DNA of 26,952 nucleotides, from assembly GCA_033439765.1 (NCBI GenBank), contig JAULSN010000024.1:1-26952 (forward strand), given 5' to 3'. The notes under the pieces were generated by a model. That model searched no databases. It was not told the DNA's origin and saw nothing but the letters and a program-made list of their open reading frames with translations. Position 1 is the stretch's first letter; each line of letters begins with the position of its first letter. Below are positions 1 through 11,720 of this stretch, piece after piece. A program made the position numbers and the translations under genes. Origin of the DNA: Lasiosphaeria ovina (taxonomy: Eukaryota; Ascomycota; Sordariomycetes; Sordariales; Lasiosphaeriaceae).

Positions 1-170
1 TCGGAAACCGCGCTCTCCAGATCAAGAGACTCAGAAGTGAGGGGATCATGGCCCCAAGCATGGCTGAGCGATTCAAGTGCGGTCGCTTTCAGTTCGCTCA
101 CAGTAGGGTTCCGAGCCGCAGACTTGACGAGCTCGCGTCGTGTCGGGATCGATCCGCCATCGTTGCCCAT
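1..170 (-). CDS. rtf2: Rtf2 homologue, N-terminal 56 residues (runs off the window)
   Basis: Read on the minus strand, an ATG at 170-168 opens a frame without stops to the window edge. It starts MGNDGGSIPTRRELVKSAAR and continues through SHAWGHDPLTSESLDLESAV. The MG-DGGSIP-R-ELVK start is the signature of the Rtf2 family, whose founding member in fission yeast acts at replication fork barriers and which carries a RING-like (C2HC2) fold further downstream. The second part corresponds to the family segment just before that fold, where other members have a W-x-x-C-x-L-S motif; here the cysteine position reads G-H-D. The gene is divergent from TOR, with about 1.15 kb between the two starts. Identification rests on the N-terminal signature only, since most of the protein lies outside the window. 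Confidence 0.8.
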   Translation of the reverse strand, partial: MGNDGGSIPTRRELVKSAARNPTVSELKATALESLSHAWGHDPLTSESLDLESAVS

Positions 171-1324
<1,154 letters not shown>

Positions 1325-4300
1325 ATGTCGATAACAAAAGAGCAAGCGGCCCCTGCGCTCGAGCAGTACATCAAGGATGTTAGAAACAGGTGCGTCGTCG
1401 TCTGCTGTTTAGTCTGCGCCAAGTTCACGAGGGCATCTGGGATACGGTCCCCTTGATGCGCAGGCTTGGAACTCTCGCGCCAATCCATATAATCAACCCA
1501 AGGCAGGCTCCCACTCACCGGCTTCGTGTTCATAGGACCTTCCCGGAAGACCAGCGGAAGCGCGCTGCGAGACAGATACGGGATCTGGTCAACATTGCCA
1601 AACAAGGTAGCTAAATAAGTCTACATGTACCCTCCATCCCCTCCATGGCCATTGACACCACTACAGAGATGGGTGCCGAGCAGTTCCAGCTCTTCTTCAA
1701 CTCAGTCAACCAGCGAACCATGGCTCTGATCCAAGGCACCGACCCATATGATCGGATGGGCGGGGTCTATATCCTCGACGCCCTAGTTGACTTCGATGGC
1801 ATCGACCTTGCCTTGAAGTACAGCCGCTTCCAACAGTACATCGGCACCATCCTGCGCGGAAAAGATCCCAACCCAATGCAGCCCGCCGCCGTGGTCCTCG
1901 GAAAGCTCTGCAAGCCAGGCGGCTCTCTGATCTCCGAGCTTGTCGATGCTGAGGTCCAAACAGCTCTCGAGTGGCTTCAGTCCGATCGCATAGAGGAGAG
2001 GCGGTATGCCGCCGTTCTAGTTCTACGCGAGTTGGCGAGAAATGCTCCCACCCTCATGTACTCGTACGTGGGCTTCGTCTTTGATCAAATCTGGATTGGT
2101 CTACGCGATCAGCGACACTTAATCCGAGCAACCTCGAGCGAGACCGTCAGCGCCTGCTTCAAGATCATACGAGAGCGTGACCAGGACATGAAACAAGAGT
2201 GGATGGACAAGATGTTCGCCGAAGCTATCAAGGGCTTCAAGACCAACCCGGCTCCCGAGTCTATTCATGCCTCGCTACTTGTGCTCAAGGAGCTTCTGGA
2301 GCAAGGCGGTATGTACATGCAAGGCCACTATCAAGATGCTTGCGAGATCATCTTCCGCCACAAGGATTCGCGTGACCCTGCTATCCGCAAGACGGTGGTT
2401 CTGCTCATTCCGGATCTGGCCAACTACGCTCCAACCGAATTTACCGTGACCTATCTCCACAAGTTTATGATTTACCTCTCAGGGATGTTGAAGAAGGAAA
2501 AGGAGCGGAACGATGCGTTTCTTGCCATTGGAAATGTTGCGAATTCAGTCAAGAGCTCTATCTCGCCGTACCTCGATGGCGTACTCATCCATGTCCGAGA
2601 GGGCCTCAGTTTGCAGTCCCGGAAGCGGGGCTCTGTCGATCCTGTGTTCGACTGCATTAGCCGGCTTGCTGTGGCTGTTGGCCAGACGCTCAGCAAGTAT
2701 ATGGAGGCACTGCTCGATCCCATTTTTGCCTGCGAGCTCACGCCCAAACTGACGCAGGCTTTGGTCGACATGGCTTTCTACATTCCGCCCGTCAAGGCGA
2801 CCATTCAAGAGCGTTTGCTCGACATGCTGAGCAAAGTGCTATGCGGTGAGCCGTTCAGGCCTTTGGGGGCACCTCACCCCAACTCGCTCTCTACAATCCC
2901 AGTCATTGTCAGGGATCCCAAAGACCCCTTGGCCCATGAACGTGGGAAAGCCGAGATAAAACTGGCGTTGAACACGCTCGGCAGCTTTGACTTTTCAGGT
3001 ATTTGGCTCCTAGAATATTCTCCTGTCCCTTCAGCAACGCCTGGTTGCGGTACCACCAAGTGGTTGAAGATACTGTTAATACTGGAGACATTGGCGTCTC
3101 AAAAGCATGTGCTGACAGAGTCTGGAGGCCACGTTTTAAACGAATTCGTTCGCGATGTTGCCATCAAATACGTTGAAGATGATGATCCCGAAATCCGCGA
3201 GGCTGCCGCCCTTACCTGTTGTCAGCTCTATGTACGTGATCCGATCGTCAATCAGACGAGCTACCACGCCCTTCAAGTTGTTGCCGACGTCATTGAGAAA
3301 CTCTTGACTGTGGGCGTCTCGGATCCGGAGCCAAAAATTCGACGAACTGTCTTGGCGGCCCTTGACGAACGATTCGATCAACATCTCGCCAAAGCTGAGA
3401 ATATCCGTACTCTCTTCTTTGCCCTACACGACGAGCAATTCTCGATTAGAGAAGTGGCCGTGTCGATTATTGGTCGATTGGCCCGGTATAACCCTGCTTA
3501 TGTTGTCCCACAGCTGCGAAAGACCATCATACAGTTGTTGACAGAACTGGAGTACACAGATGTGGCGAGAAGTAAAGAGGAGAGCTCAAAGTTGCTCAGC
3601 CTCCTTATACAACATGCCCAGGAACTGGTCAAGCCCTACGTAAACTCCATCACCGAGGTGCTTTTACCGAAGTCTCGTGACCCGACCCCTTCTGTCGCTG
3701 CGACTGTCCTCCAGGCAATTGGCGAGTTGTGCACAGTTGGGGGGGAGGCGATGCTGGCTTACAAGGACTCCCTCATGCCAATCATAATCGACGCTTTGCA
3801 GGACCAAGGAGCACCAATGAAGCGGGAAGCCGCTCTCCACACGCTGGGCCAGCTAGCCAGCAACGCCGGTTATGTCATCACTCCATATCTCGAATACCCC
3901 GAACTGCTGGAGATATTGCAGTCTATCATAAGGGGCGAACCACAACATGGTCCGTTGCGACAGGAGACGATCAAGCTCATGGGCATCCTAGGTGCATTGG
4001 ATCCCTACAAATATCAGGTACGAGGCCTGCCTCTTCTACGCCCCTTCACCGTTCCCATCTCTTGCAAGATACATTGTGTCATCGAGCAAGTTCGTGAGCT
4101 TTACAACTTAGCCTCGACGAGCAACGTAAGCTAAAGACTAACCAATTTCAACAGCAAGTAGAAGAGCGAGCGCCACAGACCCAGCGCCGGCCTGAAGCCG
4201 CCCAGTTGACCGACGTGTCTTTGATGATGGGTGGCCTTACTCCATCACAGGACGATTACTATCCCACGATCGTCATCAATGCTCTACTTCATATTCTTAA

Positions 4301-7300
4301 AGACCAGTCCTTGCTGCAGTGGCACGGGAACGTGGTGGATGCCATTATGAGCATTTTCATCACTCTAGGTCTGAAGTGTGTCCAGTTTCTTGATCGGGTG
4401 GTCCCTGCCTTCATTTCTGTCATTCGGGCCTCGAGCATAGCGCGACTTGACTTCTACTTCAACCATTTGAGCCGACTGGTTAGCATCGTTCGACAGCACA
4501 TTCGTGTCTATCTACCCGACATTATCGATGTCTTGCAGGAGTACTGGGCCACAACCTCGTTGCAGACTACCATCATCGCTCTGATTGAGTCGATTGCTCG
4601 CTCTCTCGAAGGAGAGTTCAAGATCTACCTGGCTGGCCTACTCCCACTGATGCTTGGGGTGCTGGAAAAAGACACGAGCACGAAGCGACAACCGAGCGAG
4701 AAAATATTCCATGCCTTTCTGGTCTTTGGGCCAAGTGGAGAGGAGTATATGCACCTCATCATCCCTGTTCTTGTGCGTCTATTTGACAATAATGGTCAGC
4801 CCATTTTCCTACGGAAATCTGCCATCGAGACCATCGGGAAACTCTCAAGCATGGTCAACCTCAATGATTACGCGGCTAAGATCATTCACCCTCTGACTCG
4901 GGTCCTCGCCAGTGGCGAACCCAGTCTACGAGTAGCTGCGTTAGATACCCTTTGCGCACTTATGCTACAGCTAGGGCGTGACTATCTGCACTTCGAGTAT
5001 ACAGTCAACAAGGCAATGGCCTTGTACGCAATTCCGCACTCCAACTATGATAAGGCAGTTGAGAAGCTGAAGAAGGGTGAGGTCCTGCCGCAGAACCTTG
5101 CCCCGCGGTTTGAAGACACTCTAGTTGAGCCTCACCCGACCGAGAACAATCCGCCAAAGAAACTGGATTTGAATCCCATGCATCTCAAGCAGGCCTGGGA
5201 GACAAAGGGCAAGTCCACCAAGGACGATTGGCATGAGTGGTTCCGCAAGTTCAGTACCACGCTGCTTACGGAATCCCCCAACCACTCTCTGCGAGCTTGT
5301 GCGAGCTTGGCGAGTAACTATCAACCGCTAGCACGGGAGCTCTTTAATTCGGCTTTCGTTTCATGTTGGAGCGAGCTTTATGAGCAATTTCAGGTTTGTG
5401 GAATATTGCAAGCCGAATATCGTCGAGTCAATGTTAACTAGTCCGCGTACAGGAAGAGCTTATCACAAACATCGAAAATACTATCAAGTCCGAAAACATA
5501 CCGCCTGATCTTCTGGGTCAACTTCTCAACCTTGCAGAATTCATGGAGCACGATGACAAGGCGCTCCCTATCGACATTCGCACCCTGGGACGTGAGGCTG
5601 GTCGCTGCCATGCGCATGCCAAAGCACTTCATTACAAGGAACTTGAGTTCCTGCAAGACCACAACAGCCAAGCTGTCGAGGCTCTGATTGTTCTCAATAA
5701 TCAGTTGCAGCAGTCTGACGCCGCCCTTGGAATTCTTCGCAAAGTCAAGGCCTACAAAGATGGCATTCAGCTCCGGGAGAGTTGGTTTGAGAAGTTGGAG
5801 CGTTGGGACGAGGCTCTGAACTTCTATTACCAACGAGAACGCGAAATTCCCGAAGATCAACCTGTGCCAGTCGATATTGTCATGGGTAAAATGCGCTGCT
5901 ACCATGCCCTTGGCGAATGGGATTCGCTTGCAGCTCTAGCTGGCAAGACATGGGCCAACTCCGGGCCAGAAATCCAACGGAGAATTGCCCCCTTGGCGAC
6001 AACGGCCGCTTGGGGCCTGGGCAAGTGGGACTCGATGGACATTTATCTTCAATCAATGAAGCGATACTCGCCTGATCGTGCATTCTTCGGCGCAATACTT
6101 GCACTTCACCGGAATCAATTCCGCGAAGCTTTAATTTGTATCGACCAAGCCCGCGAGGGTCTGGACACTGAGCTCAGTGCCCTTGTCAGTGAATCATACA
6201 ATAGGGCATACGAAGTTGTTGTGCGGGTCCAAATGCTCGCCGAGCTGGAAGAGATCATCGTCTACAAGCAAAGCGATGCCGAGAAGCAGGCCACCTTGCG
6301 AAGGACTTGGGAGACTCGACTGAAGGGCTGCCAGCGCAATGTCGAAGTATGGCAGCGAATGCTTCGGCTGAGATCGATTATCATGTCCCCAGCTGAGAAT
6401 ATGCACATGTGGACAAAATTCGCCAACCTTTGTCGCAAATCAGGACGGATGGGCCTTGCCGAGAAGTCATTGAAGCATCTCATCGAGATCGAGGAACCAC
6501 TTGAGACTGTCATACCTTATTGGCACGATCGGCAGGCCAGTCCCAGCCCGAACCGAATCGCGTCCCCTATTCTGTATGCGGTCCTCAAGTTCCAGTGGGA
6601 AGTCGGCCAGCAGCCTGCCGTTCGAAATTCCGAGCGGCCGCATAGCAGAGAAACCCTGTACTGCTACGAAAGTTCACCAACGAGACAGCCCATCGTGTGG
6701 AGAGCTCCAGGATGCACATGAATGCGCAGGCTCCAAACGGAATAGAGGGACCTGGCCCAGCGGTATTCCCCGACTTTGACGAAAGCGCCGTGCTAAACCC
6801 GCACGCACAAAAACACTGGGTCGAGCAGACAGTGCTGCTTGCCAAGTGTTATCTTCGTCAGGGGGAGTGGATGGTAACATTAAATAAGGATGACTGGCAG
6901 TACACGCAACGCCAGGACATTCTTAACTGCTACTCCAAGGCCACACAGTACCACCCCAAGTGGTACAAGGCCTGGCATGCCTGGGCTCTCGCGAACTTTG
7001 AGGTTGTCCAGGCTCTTGCTTCGAGGGGAGATCAAGAAAGCCGAGGCGAACAAGCAATTATCGTCCAGCACGTCGTTCCCGCCATCCGAGGCTTCTTCGA
7101 ATCTATCGCCCTCTCGTTTGGCAGTTCGTTGCAGGATACACTTCGTCTCCTAACACTGTGGCTGACCTACGGAGGCCATGCCGAGGTCAGCAATGCTGTT
7201 ATAGAGGGCTTTGCCCACGTCAGCGTTGACACATGGCTTGAGGTCATACCCCAGCTCATTGCTCGGATCAACCAGCCCAACAGGAGGGTTCAGCAGTCAA

Positions 7301-9228
7301 TCCACAGCCTCTTGGCCGATGTCGGCCGTGCACATCCGCAGGCATTGGTATATCCATTGACTGTTGCAATGAAGTCGCGGCACAACATGAGACGATCGCG
7401 CTCCGCCACCCAGATCATGGATAGTATGCGACAGCACAGCTCTCGGCTTGTCGAACAAGCCGAGATAGTGAGTCACGAACTCATTCGGGTAGCTGTGTTG
7501 TGGCACGAGCTCTGGCATGAAGGCTTGGAGGAAGCTTCGCGCCTTTACTTCGGCGATCATAATATCGAGGGCATGTTTGCCGCTTTGGAGCCTCTACACA
7601 ATCAACTCGAAAACGGACCTGAGACACTTCGGGAGATCTCTTTCGCACAGACTTTCGGTCGAGACCTGAGCGAGGCTCGTGAGTGGTGTCGTCAATACCA
7701 AGAGACCCAAGATGTGAACGATCTTAACCAAGCTTGGGACCTCTACTACCAAGTGTTCCGCCGCATCAGTCGCCAACTACCCCAAATGACCTCGTTGGAG
7801 TTGACCTACTGTTCGCCCAAGCTCTTAAAGGCCAAGGACCTTGATCTCGCGGTGCCTGGAACATATCGTAGCGGGCAGGAGATTGTGCGGATAATGTCTT
7901 TCGACGGCACTTTTAGCGTTATTAGCTCCAAGCAACGCCCTCGAAAGCTTGACATTGTCGGGAGCGATGGCAAAACTTACACTTTTCTACTCAAGGGCCA
8001 TGAGGACATTCGTCAAGACGAACGTGTCATGCAGCTTTTTGGCTTGTGCAACACGCTGCTAGCAAATGACTCAGAGTGCTATAAGCGACATCTCAATATT
8101 CAACGCTATCCGGCGATTCCATTGTCTCAAAATTCAGGCCTTCTCGGTTGGGTGCCTAACAGCGACACGGTCCATCAACTTATCCGGGAATACAGGGAGT
8201 CTAGAAAGATCCTTCTCAATATCGAACACCGGATCATGCTCCAGATGGCGCCTGACTACGACAACCTTACTCTCATGCAGAAAGTTGAAGTCTTTGGTTA
8301 TGCTCTGGATAATACAACAGGCCAGGACTTGTACCGCGTCCTGTGGCTGAAGAGCAAGAGTTCTGAGGCGTGGCTGGATCGGAGAACAAACTATACCCGG
8401 TCTCTCGGTGTCATGTCGATGGTGGGGTACATTCTCGGCCTGGGCGATCGCCATCCCAGCAACTTGATGCTCGACCGTATTACCGGAAAGATTATACACA
8501 TCGACTTTGGCGACTGCTTCGAGGTGGCGATGAAGCGGGAGAAGTATCCCGAACGGGTCCCTTTCAGACTCACTCGGATGCTCACTTATGCAATGGAAGT
8601 CAGCAATATTGAGGGCAGCTTCCGAACAACATGCGAGCATGTAATGAGAGTTTTACGGGACAACAAGGAGAGCGTAATGGCTGTTCTTGAAGCGGTAAGT
8701 CTACCATACCACCTCCACTGACGAGAAATTCCCTCTGACTGGCTGACTGCTTTCCAGTTCATCCATGACCCGCTGCTCACTTGGCGCCTTACGAATCCAG
8801 CCAGCCCTCCGGGGCCCAACTTCAACTCAGAGCGAGAACAGGCGCTTGTGGGGCCGCAAGCTGCACGGGCTCGCCGGCCGTCCATACTCGATGCACCCGT
8901 GGCTCCAACCGAATTCCTCGCCGCCCAGGCGACTGGCATAGATGCTCTGCCCGGGGCTCCGCCGGGGACCCGTTACCGAGCTCGCACCAATTCATCGGCC
9001 CCGCAGCCAGGCAGCATGCCTAACGGCAATGGGCCGCAGGACTTGGCCGAGGTTCAGAACGCACGAGCAGTCGAAGTCCTTGACCGGGTTGCGCAGAAGC
9101 TTACAGGCCGCGACTTCAAGCCGGATGACGAGCTGAATGTCACAGACCAGGTCAACAAGCTAATCATTGAAGCCACGAAGCTCGAAAATTTGTGCCAGCA
9201 TTACATTGGATGGTGTAGTTTCTGGTGA
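1325..9228 (+). CDS. TOR: TOR serine/threonine kinase (target of rapamycin), seven exons
   Basis: TOR is the catalytic subunit of TORC1/TORC2, controlling growth in response to nutrients. Inferred exons: 1325-1389, 1536-1606, 1667-2998, 3128-4017, 4155-5393, 5453-8694, 8758-9228, giving about 2436 residues, the usual TOR size. Order: N-terminal HEAT repeats; a DUF3385-like block ([20 protein letters not shown], about residue 405); more HEAT repeats; FAT domain from about residue 1170; FRB at about 1883-1980 (7501-7790: [15 protein letters not shown] ... [14 protein letters not shown]); PI3K-like kinase with catalytic loop GLGDRHPSN at 8437-8463 and HIDFGD at 8497-8514; C-terminal FATC ending [11 protein letters not shown]. 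The serine and Trp/Tyr/Phe positions known in mTOR to contact rapamycin-FKBP12 are present. The start at 1325 ([16 protein letters not shown]) is inferred from splicing phase and is the least certain part. Exon 6 has three single-base frame changes at 6632-6665 that need correction for a full product. Intron 2999-3127 is in frame. Confidence 0.96.
1390..1535 (+). other. TOR intron 1 (146 nt, inferred)
   Basis: The donor is GTGCGT after [21 protein letters not shown] and the acceptor is TTCATAG. Splicing joins AG to G to complete an Arg codon and leads into [23 protein letters not shown], which matches the start of the HEAT region expected of TOR. A CTCAC element about 20 nt before the acceptor could serve as branch point. 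This is the only plausible way found to give exon 2 an initiator, but an alternative first exon is possible. Confidence 0.65.
1607..1666 (+). other. TOR intron 2 (60 nt)
   Basis: GTAGCT donor and CTACAG acceptor. Removing it fuses CAAG to AG ATG GGT and gives the continuous reading [15 protein letters not shown]. Both exon ends are in matching phase, and the retained sequence contains an in-frame TAA immediately after the donor. Confidence 0.85.
2999..3127 (+). other. TOR intron 3 (129 nt, in frame)
   Basis: The donor GTATTTG follows [10 protein letters not shown], and removal to 3127 gives [17 protein letters not shown], the conserved TOR junction. The intron is a multiple of three and has no stop, so an annotator relying on open frames alone would translate 43 extra residues. 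A second in-frame acceptor (GACAG at 3118) would add ESG and is less consistent with the conserved GH-x-L spacing. Confidence 0.85.
4018..4154 (+). other. TOR intron 4 (137 nt)
   Basis: GTACGAGG donor after [10 protein letters not shown] and TTTCAACAG acceptor before [26 protein letters not shown] branch-type element lies at about 4138, 16 nt upstream of the acceptor. Stops interrupt the unspliced frame. Confidence 0.92.
5394..5452 (+). other. TOR intron 5 (59 nt)
   Basis: GTTTGTGG donor after SELYEQFQ and GCGTACAG acceptor before [25 protein letters not shown] element lies upstream of the acceptor. The unspliced frame ends in a stop within the intron. Confidence 0.92.
8695..8757 (+). other. 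TOR intron 6 (63 nt)
   Basis: Perfect donor GTAAGT after SVMAVLEA, acceptor TTTCCAG before [11 protein letters not shown], the conserved start of the segment between the kinase and FATC. CTGAC elements lie about 20 nt before the acceptor. The unspliced frame stops inside the intron. Confidence 0.93.
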
Positions 9229-10087
9229 GCCTGGTGCCTAGCTCCGCGTAGGCCAGTGATTAGCTCAGACGAGCAGCCTTGTTTGCTTTGCGAGAGAGCG
9301 CACAGGCTGCCAATGCTGTGTATTTACTTCTTTTCTTCCTTCTGGCGGTGGTTAGTGTAAATTTCCCCATGGGTTTTTTTTGGGAGGCTGTATCATGTTG
9401 GCGTTGCATCGCGTTCTAGGGATGGAGGAGGGCTTGGTCTTTTTCGTCTCGACTTTGGGATCCAATTTCGGTATCTGGAACGTATCTCAAGCATTCTGGG
9501 TCCCCGGTCTTCTAATGGATATCGGTGGAATAAGATGAGTTCAAGGATCTCGATGGGTTGGTATTGAGAGCAGATGGGTGTGGTCAGCTTCCGTGTTAAG
9601 GCAGATATCTAGATCTCTGGGGCCATCAACGGGCTATAGCAATAGCGAAAAAGTTGGCCATGTTCGTTTATTAGCAGATGCACGCACGAGACAGGCGACC
9701 GAGGCGCCAGACAGAATATTATCAGTCTAACTTTAGGTACCTACATATGGATGTACCACTGGGTTGAGGAAATGCAGTGTTCTGTAGCCAAGCCAGCGGA
9801 TATGGGCGGGGCCCATCTCGAGCCGCCGTTGATATTTTATTCAACGACTTCCGGCTCAAATGGGTATGGGACAATATCCTTCTCCGCAACGGCACTTGGT
9901 AGGCACGGATGTTCATTGCAATGACCATCTTGTCGTGCTCTGCGGCTTGTCGTTCATATGTGAATGGTTTCCGCCTTAAGTGAGAGCTGTTGAATGTCTC
10001 CAAAGGGATTGCCCATCTTGCCTTGCTTCCTTCCCTATACCTCCTAAGGCAACTTCGACAGCGACGAGGGTCTTTGCAATTAATTGC
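9229..10087. other. Intergenic region downstream of TOR
   Basis: No coding region is supported. The first part is presumably the TOR 3' UTR; a T-rich tract occurs at about 9368-9380. The right-hand part should include the promoter and 5' UTR of the secreted protein gene. A long minus-strand open frame (9722-10651) overlaps this region and the secreted gene antisense, but it shows no recognisable domain. Confidence 0.6.
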
Positions 10088-10984
10088 ATGATGGCTGTGC
10101 TCAACATTCTGGCAGCCCTGGCAGCACTTGCCACCGCGGTCGTTGGATCGCCCATGGGGGCGGATTGCAGCCCTAGTGTGTTGCTCCAAGCTGCCGATGC
10201 CTATGTTGCAGCCCAGACGGCAGGCCGACTTGATCCGCTTCGAGACATTCTCGACGCGAATTGGGTCTACCAGGAGAACAACGCAAAGGCAAATGCCACA
10301 AAGGGTGTGCTGGGCAAGGCGCTCAAGATCGACCACCGTCGGACCAACGTCGATACGACGGCTTGTGCGACTTACACAGAGCTCATCAGCACCGACGCCG
10401 CCAGCCCCTATGTCATCGGCACCCAGATACATCACGGCGCAAATAACAAAGTTACCCTGATCGACTCGGTCGCGTCCACGACAAACTCTTGGATCTTTGA
10501 TGCCAAAAAGACGCTCCAGTACGTCCTGCAGGAGACATGGGATCCCATCCCAGTCGGCAAACAAGACAAGAGAGAGGTGATCCAGGCGGCCGGAGACGCT
10601 TACCTTGATATGTGGTATGTCCCTTGCTCGAAAAGCATTCCGCCGCGTCATCCAACAAGTCTAACACATCTCATCAGGAGCAACGCCACCGCTGCAAATG
10701 CCGTTCCCTGGGGAACACCTTGCACTAGGCTTGAAGGCTCTGCCTACACGGGCAAGGGAAAGCCCGACGACTCTTGCAAGCCCGGCATCCCTTCGAATAG
10801 TCACCAGGCGCCTAACACGCACCGCCGTTACGTTATTGACGAGTCTATGGGGTCGGTTAATATCTTGTGTGTCTGGGAGCATATGATGATGGCAGCCGAT
10901 AGCCATGAGTTCCGGCTTGAGGGTGGTAAGCTTCGTTATGTTCATACCTTGACGGTTTGTGGTGGTCAGCCGTGTAAACTCTAA
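10088..10984 (+). CDS. Small secreted protein, DUF8021-like, one intron
   Basis: Exons 10088-10614 and 10678-10984 encode about 277 residues. The start is taken at MMAVLNILAALAALATAVVG, a clear signal peptide of about 20 residues; the upstream in-frame ATG would add an unlikely hydrophilic leader. The mature part contains DCSPSVLLQAADAYVAAQTAG near the N-terminus, then PYVIGTQIHH, WDPIP, REVIQAAGDAYLDMWS, VPWGTPCTRLEG, RRYVIDE, and ends HEFRLEGGKLRYVHTLTVC, a pattern I recall from fungal DUF8021 proteins. Eight cysteines in the mature part suggest disulphides. No catalytic function is known to me for the family, so it is best regarded as an extracellular protein of unknown role. It is the last intact host gene before the transposon block. 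Confidence 0.85.
   Translation: MMAVLNILAALAALATAVVGSPMGADCSPSVLLQAADAYVAAQTAGRLDPLRDILDANWVYQENNAKANATKGVLGKALKIDHRRTNVDTTACATYTELISTDAASPYVIGTQIHHGANNKVTLIDSVASTTNSWIFDAKKTLQYVLQETWDPIPVGKQDKREVIQAAGDAYLDMWYVPCSKSIPPRHPTSLTHLIRSNATAANAVPWGTPCTRLEGSAYTGKGKPDDSCKPGIPSNSHQAPNTHRRYVIDESMGSVNILCVWEHMMMAADSHEFRLEGGKLRYVHTLTVCGGQPCKL
10615..10677 (+). other. Intron of the DUF8021-like gene (63 nt, in frame)
   Basis: Donor GTATGT and acceptor CATCAG; CTAAC branch-type motif at about 10660. Splicing restores DAYLDMWSNATAANAVPWGTPC, while retention would insert 21 residues without a stop. The strong splice signals and the family pattern favour removal. Confidence 0.9.
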
Positions 10985-11089
10985 GTAACTATACGAAGTC
11001 TTTAATCACTTTAAGCGTAGAAAGAGGAAACGCCTTTTATAGCCTAGTTTTAAACCCTTTATATACTTAACTAAGCTACTACGCTACTA
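10985..11089. other. Short AT-rich spacer before the transposon block
   Basis: TA-rich sequence with several CTA/TAG steps (CTACTACGCTACTAC) between the DUF8021-like gene and the pogo-like element. No gene is seen. Confidence 0.5.
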
Positions 11090-11663
11090 CAGTCGGTTGA
11101 TAAAAGCCTGACCCATCCAATTTTGGCCCACCTTCCCACATTCTAACCGCCCCTCTTCAAATGCAAGCCACCATCTCAATTATATAGCAAAATGACTGTA
11201 ACGTGGTTCCCGGCCGTGCGACGCACCCGGCCGTACGACGCACTTTTCCACCACCACGCGACATCTCAACTTTGCAACCATCCTCCACCACCCAAAAAAA
11301 TGTCAGCACCATCCAAAGAAGCCAGAATCTTCCTCGTAATTGACGTAATTCGCCGCGACAAAAAAATAAGGTGTCGTAAGGCTGCAAAAATATACGATAT
11401 CCCTAAGCCTACTTACTCTACGCGCCAGAATAAGCGGTCGCACTTCACGACGCGATTATCGTAACCCAGCCCATCGATTAACACCCCCAGAAGAGGAGGT
11501 AGTTGTCCAGTATGTATTGAAGATAGATTCGCGAGGATTTTCGCCTTATCTGGCTGGTGTCGAAGATATGGCCAATTTGCTTCTTGTAGAACGCGGCGTA
11601 AAACCCGTCGGCAAGAATTGGGCTCAGACCTTCATCACGCGACAACCAGACCTAAGACGCGTC
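11090..11663 (+). mobile_element. Fot1/pogo-like DNA transposon, 5' fragment
   Basis: A probable left terminus CAGTCGGTTGATAAAAGC is preceded by TA at 11088-11089, the target expected of the Tc1/mariner-pogo superfamily. The sequence then has a 210-nt leader and the start of a transposase. It is cut off at 11663, where the poly(T) of half-LINE copy 1 begins. No reverse complement of the terminus was found in the window, so the right end is missing or elsewhere. The fragment keeps the DNA-binding part only and is inactive. Confidence 0.75.
11300..11663 (+). pseudogene. Pogo-type transposase, N-terminal DNA-binding domain only
   Basis: The ATG at 11300 opens MSAPSKEARIFLVIDVIRRD ... RKAAKIYDIPKPTYS, a Psq-type helix-turn-helix as in Fot1/pogo transposases. 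The frame ends at TAA 11462-11464, but the homologous text continues in another frame from about 11450: RDYRNPAHRLTPPEEEVVVQ, then IDSRGFSPYLAGVEDMANLL and VGKNWAQTFITRQPDLR, a CENP-B/Tc5-type helix-turn-helix. A one-base shift near 11445 therefore breaks it. The DDE catalytic domain is lost where the LINE poly(T) starts. Confidence 0.8.
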
Positions 11664-11692
11664 TTTTTTTTTTTTTTTTTTTTTCTCATTAC

Positions 11693-11720
11693 GCGTATGC
11701 AGCCCGTAGGGCTATGACGC
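11693..11720 (-). other. 3' terminal stem-loop of half-LINE copy 1
   Basis: Element-strand sequence GCGT-CAT-AGCCC-TAC-GGGCT-GCAT-ACGC: an outer 4-bp stem, an internal loop, and a 5-bp inner stem closed by TAC. It ends eight bases before the poly(A). The same 28 nt occur in copies 2, 3 and 5. Confidence 0.7.

Noticed and set aside
9722..10651. 309-residue minus-strand open frame antisense to the secreted protein gene
   Set aside because: No domain or signal peptide is recognisable; the plus strand has a signal peptide, a conserved family pattern and a good intron. It is a GC-rich shadow.
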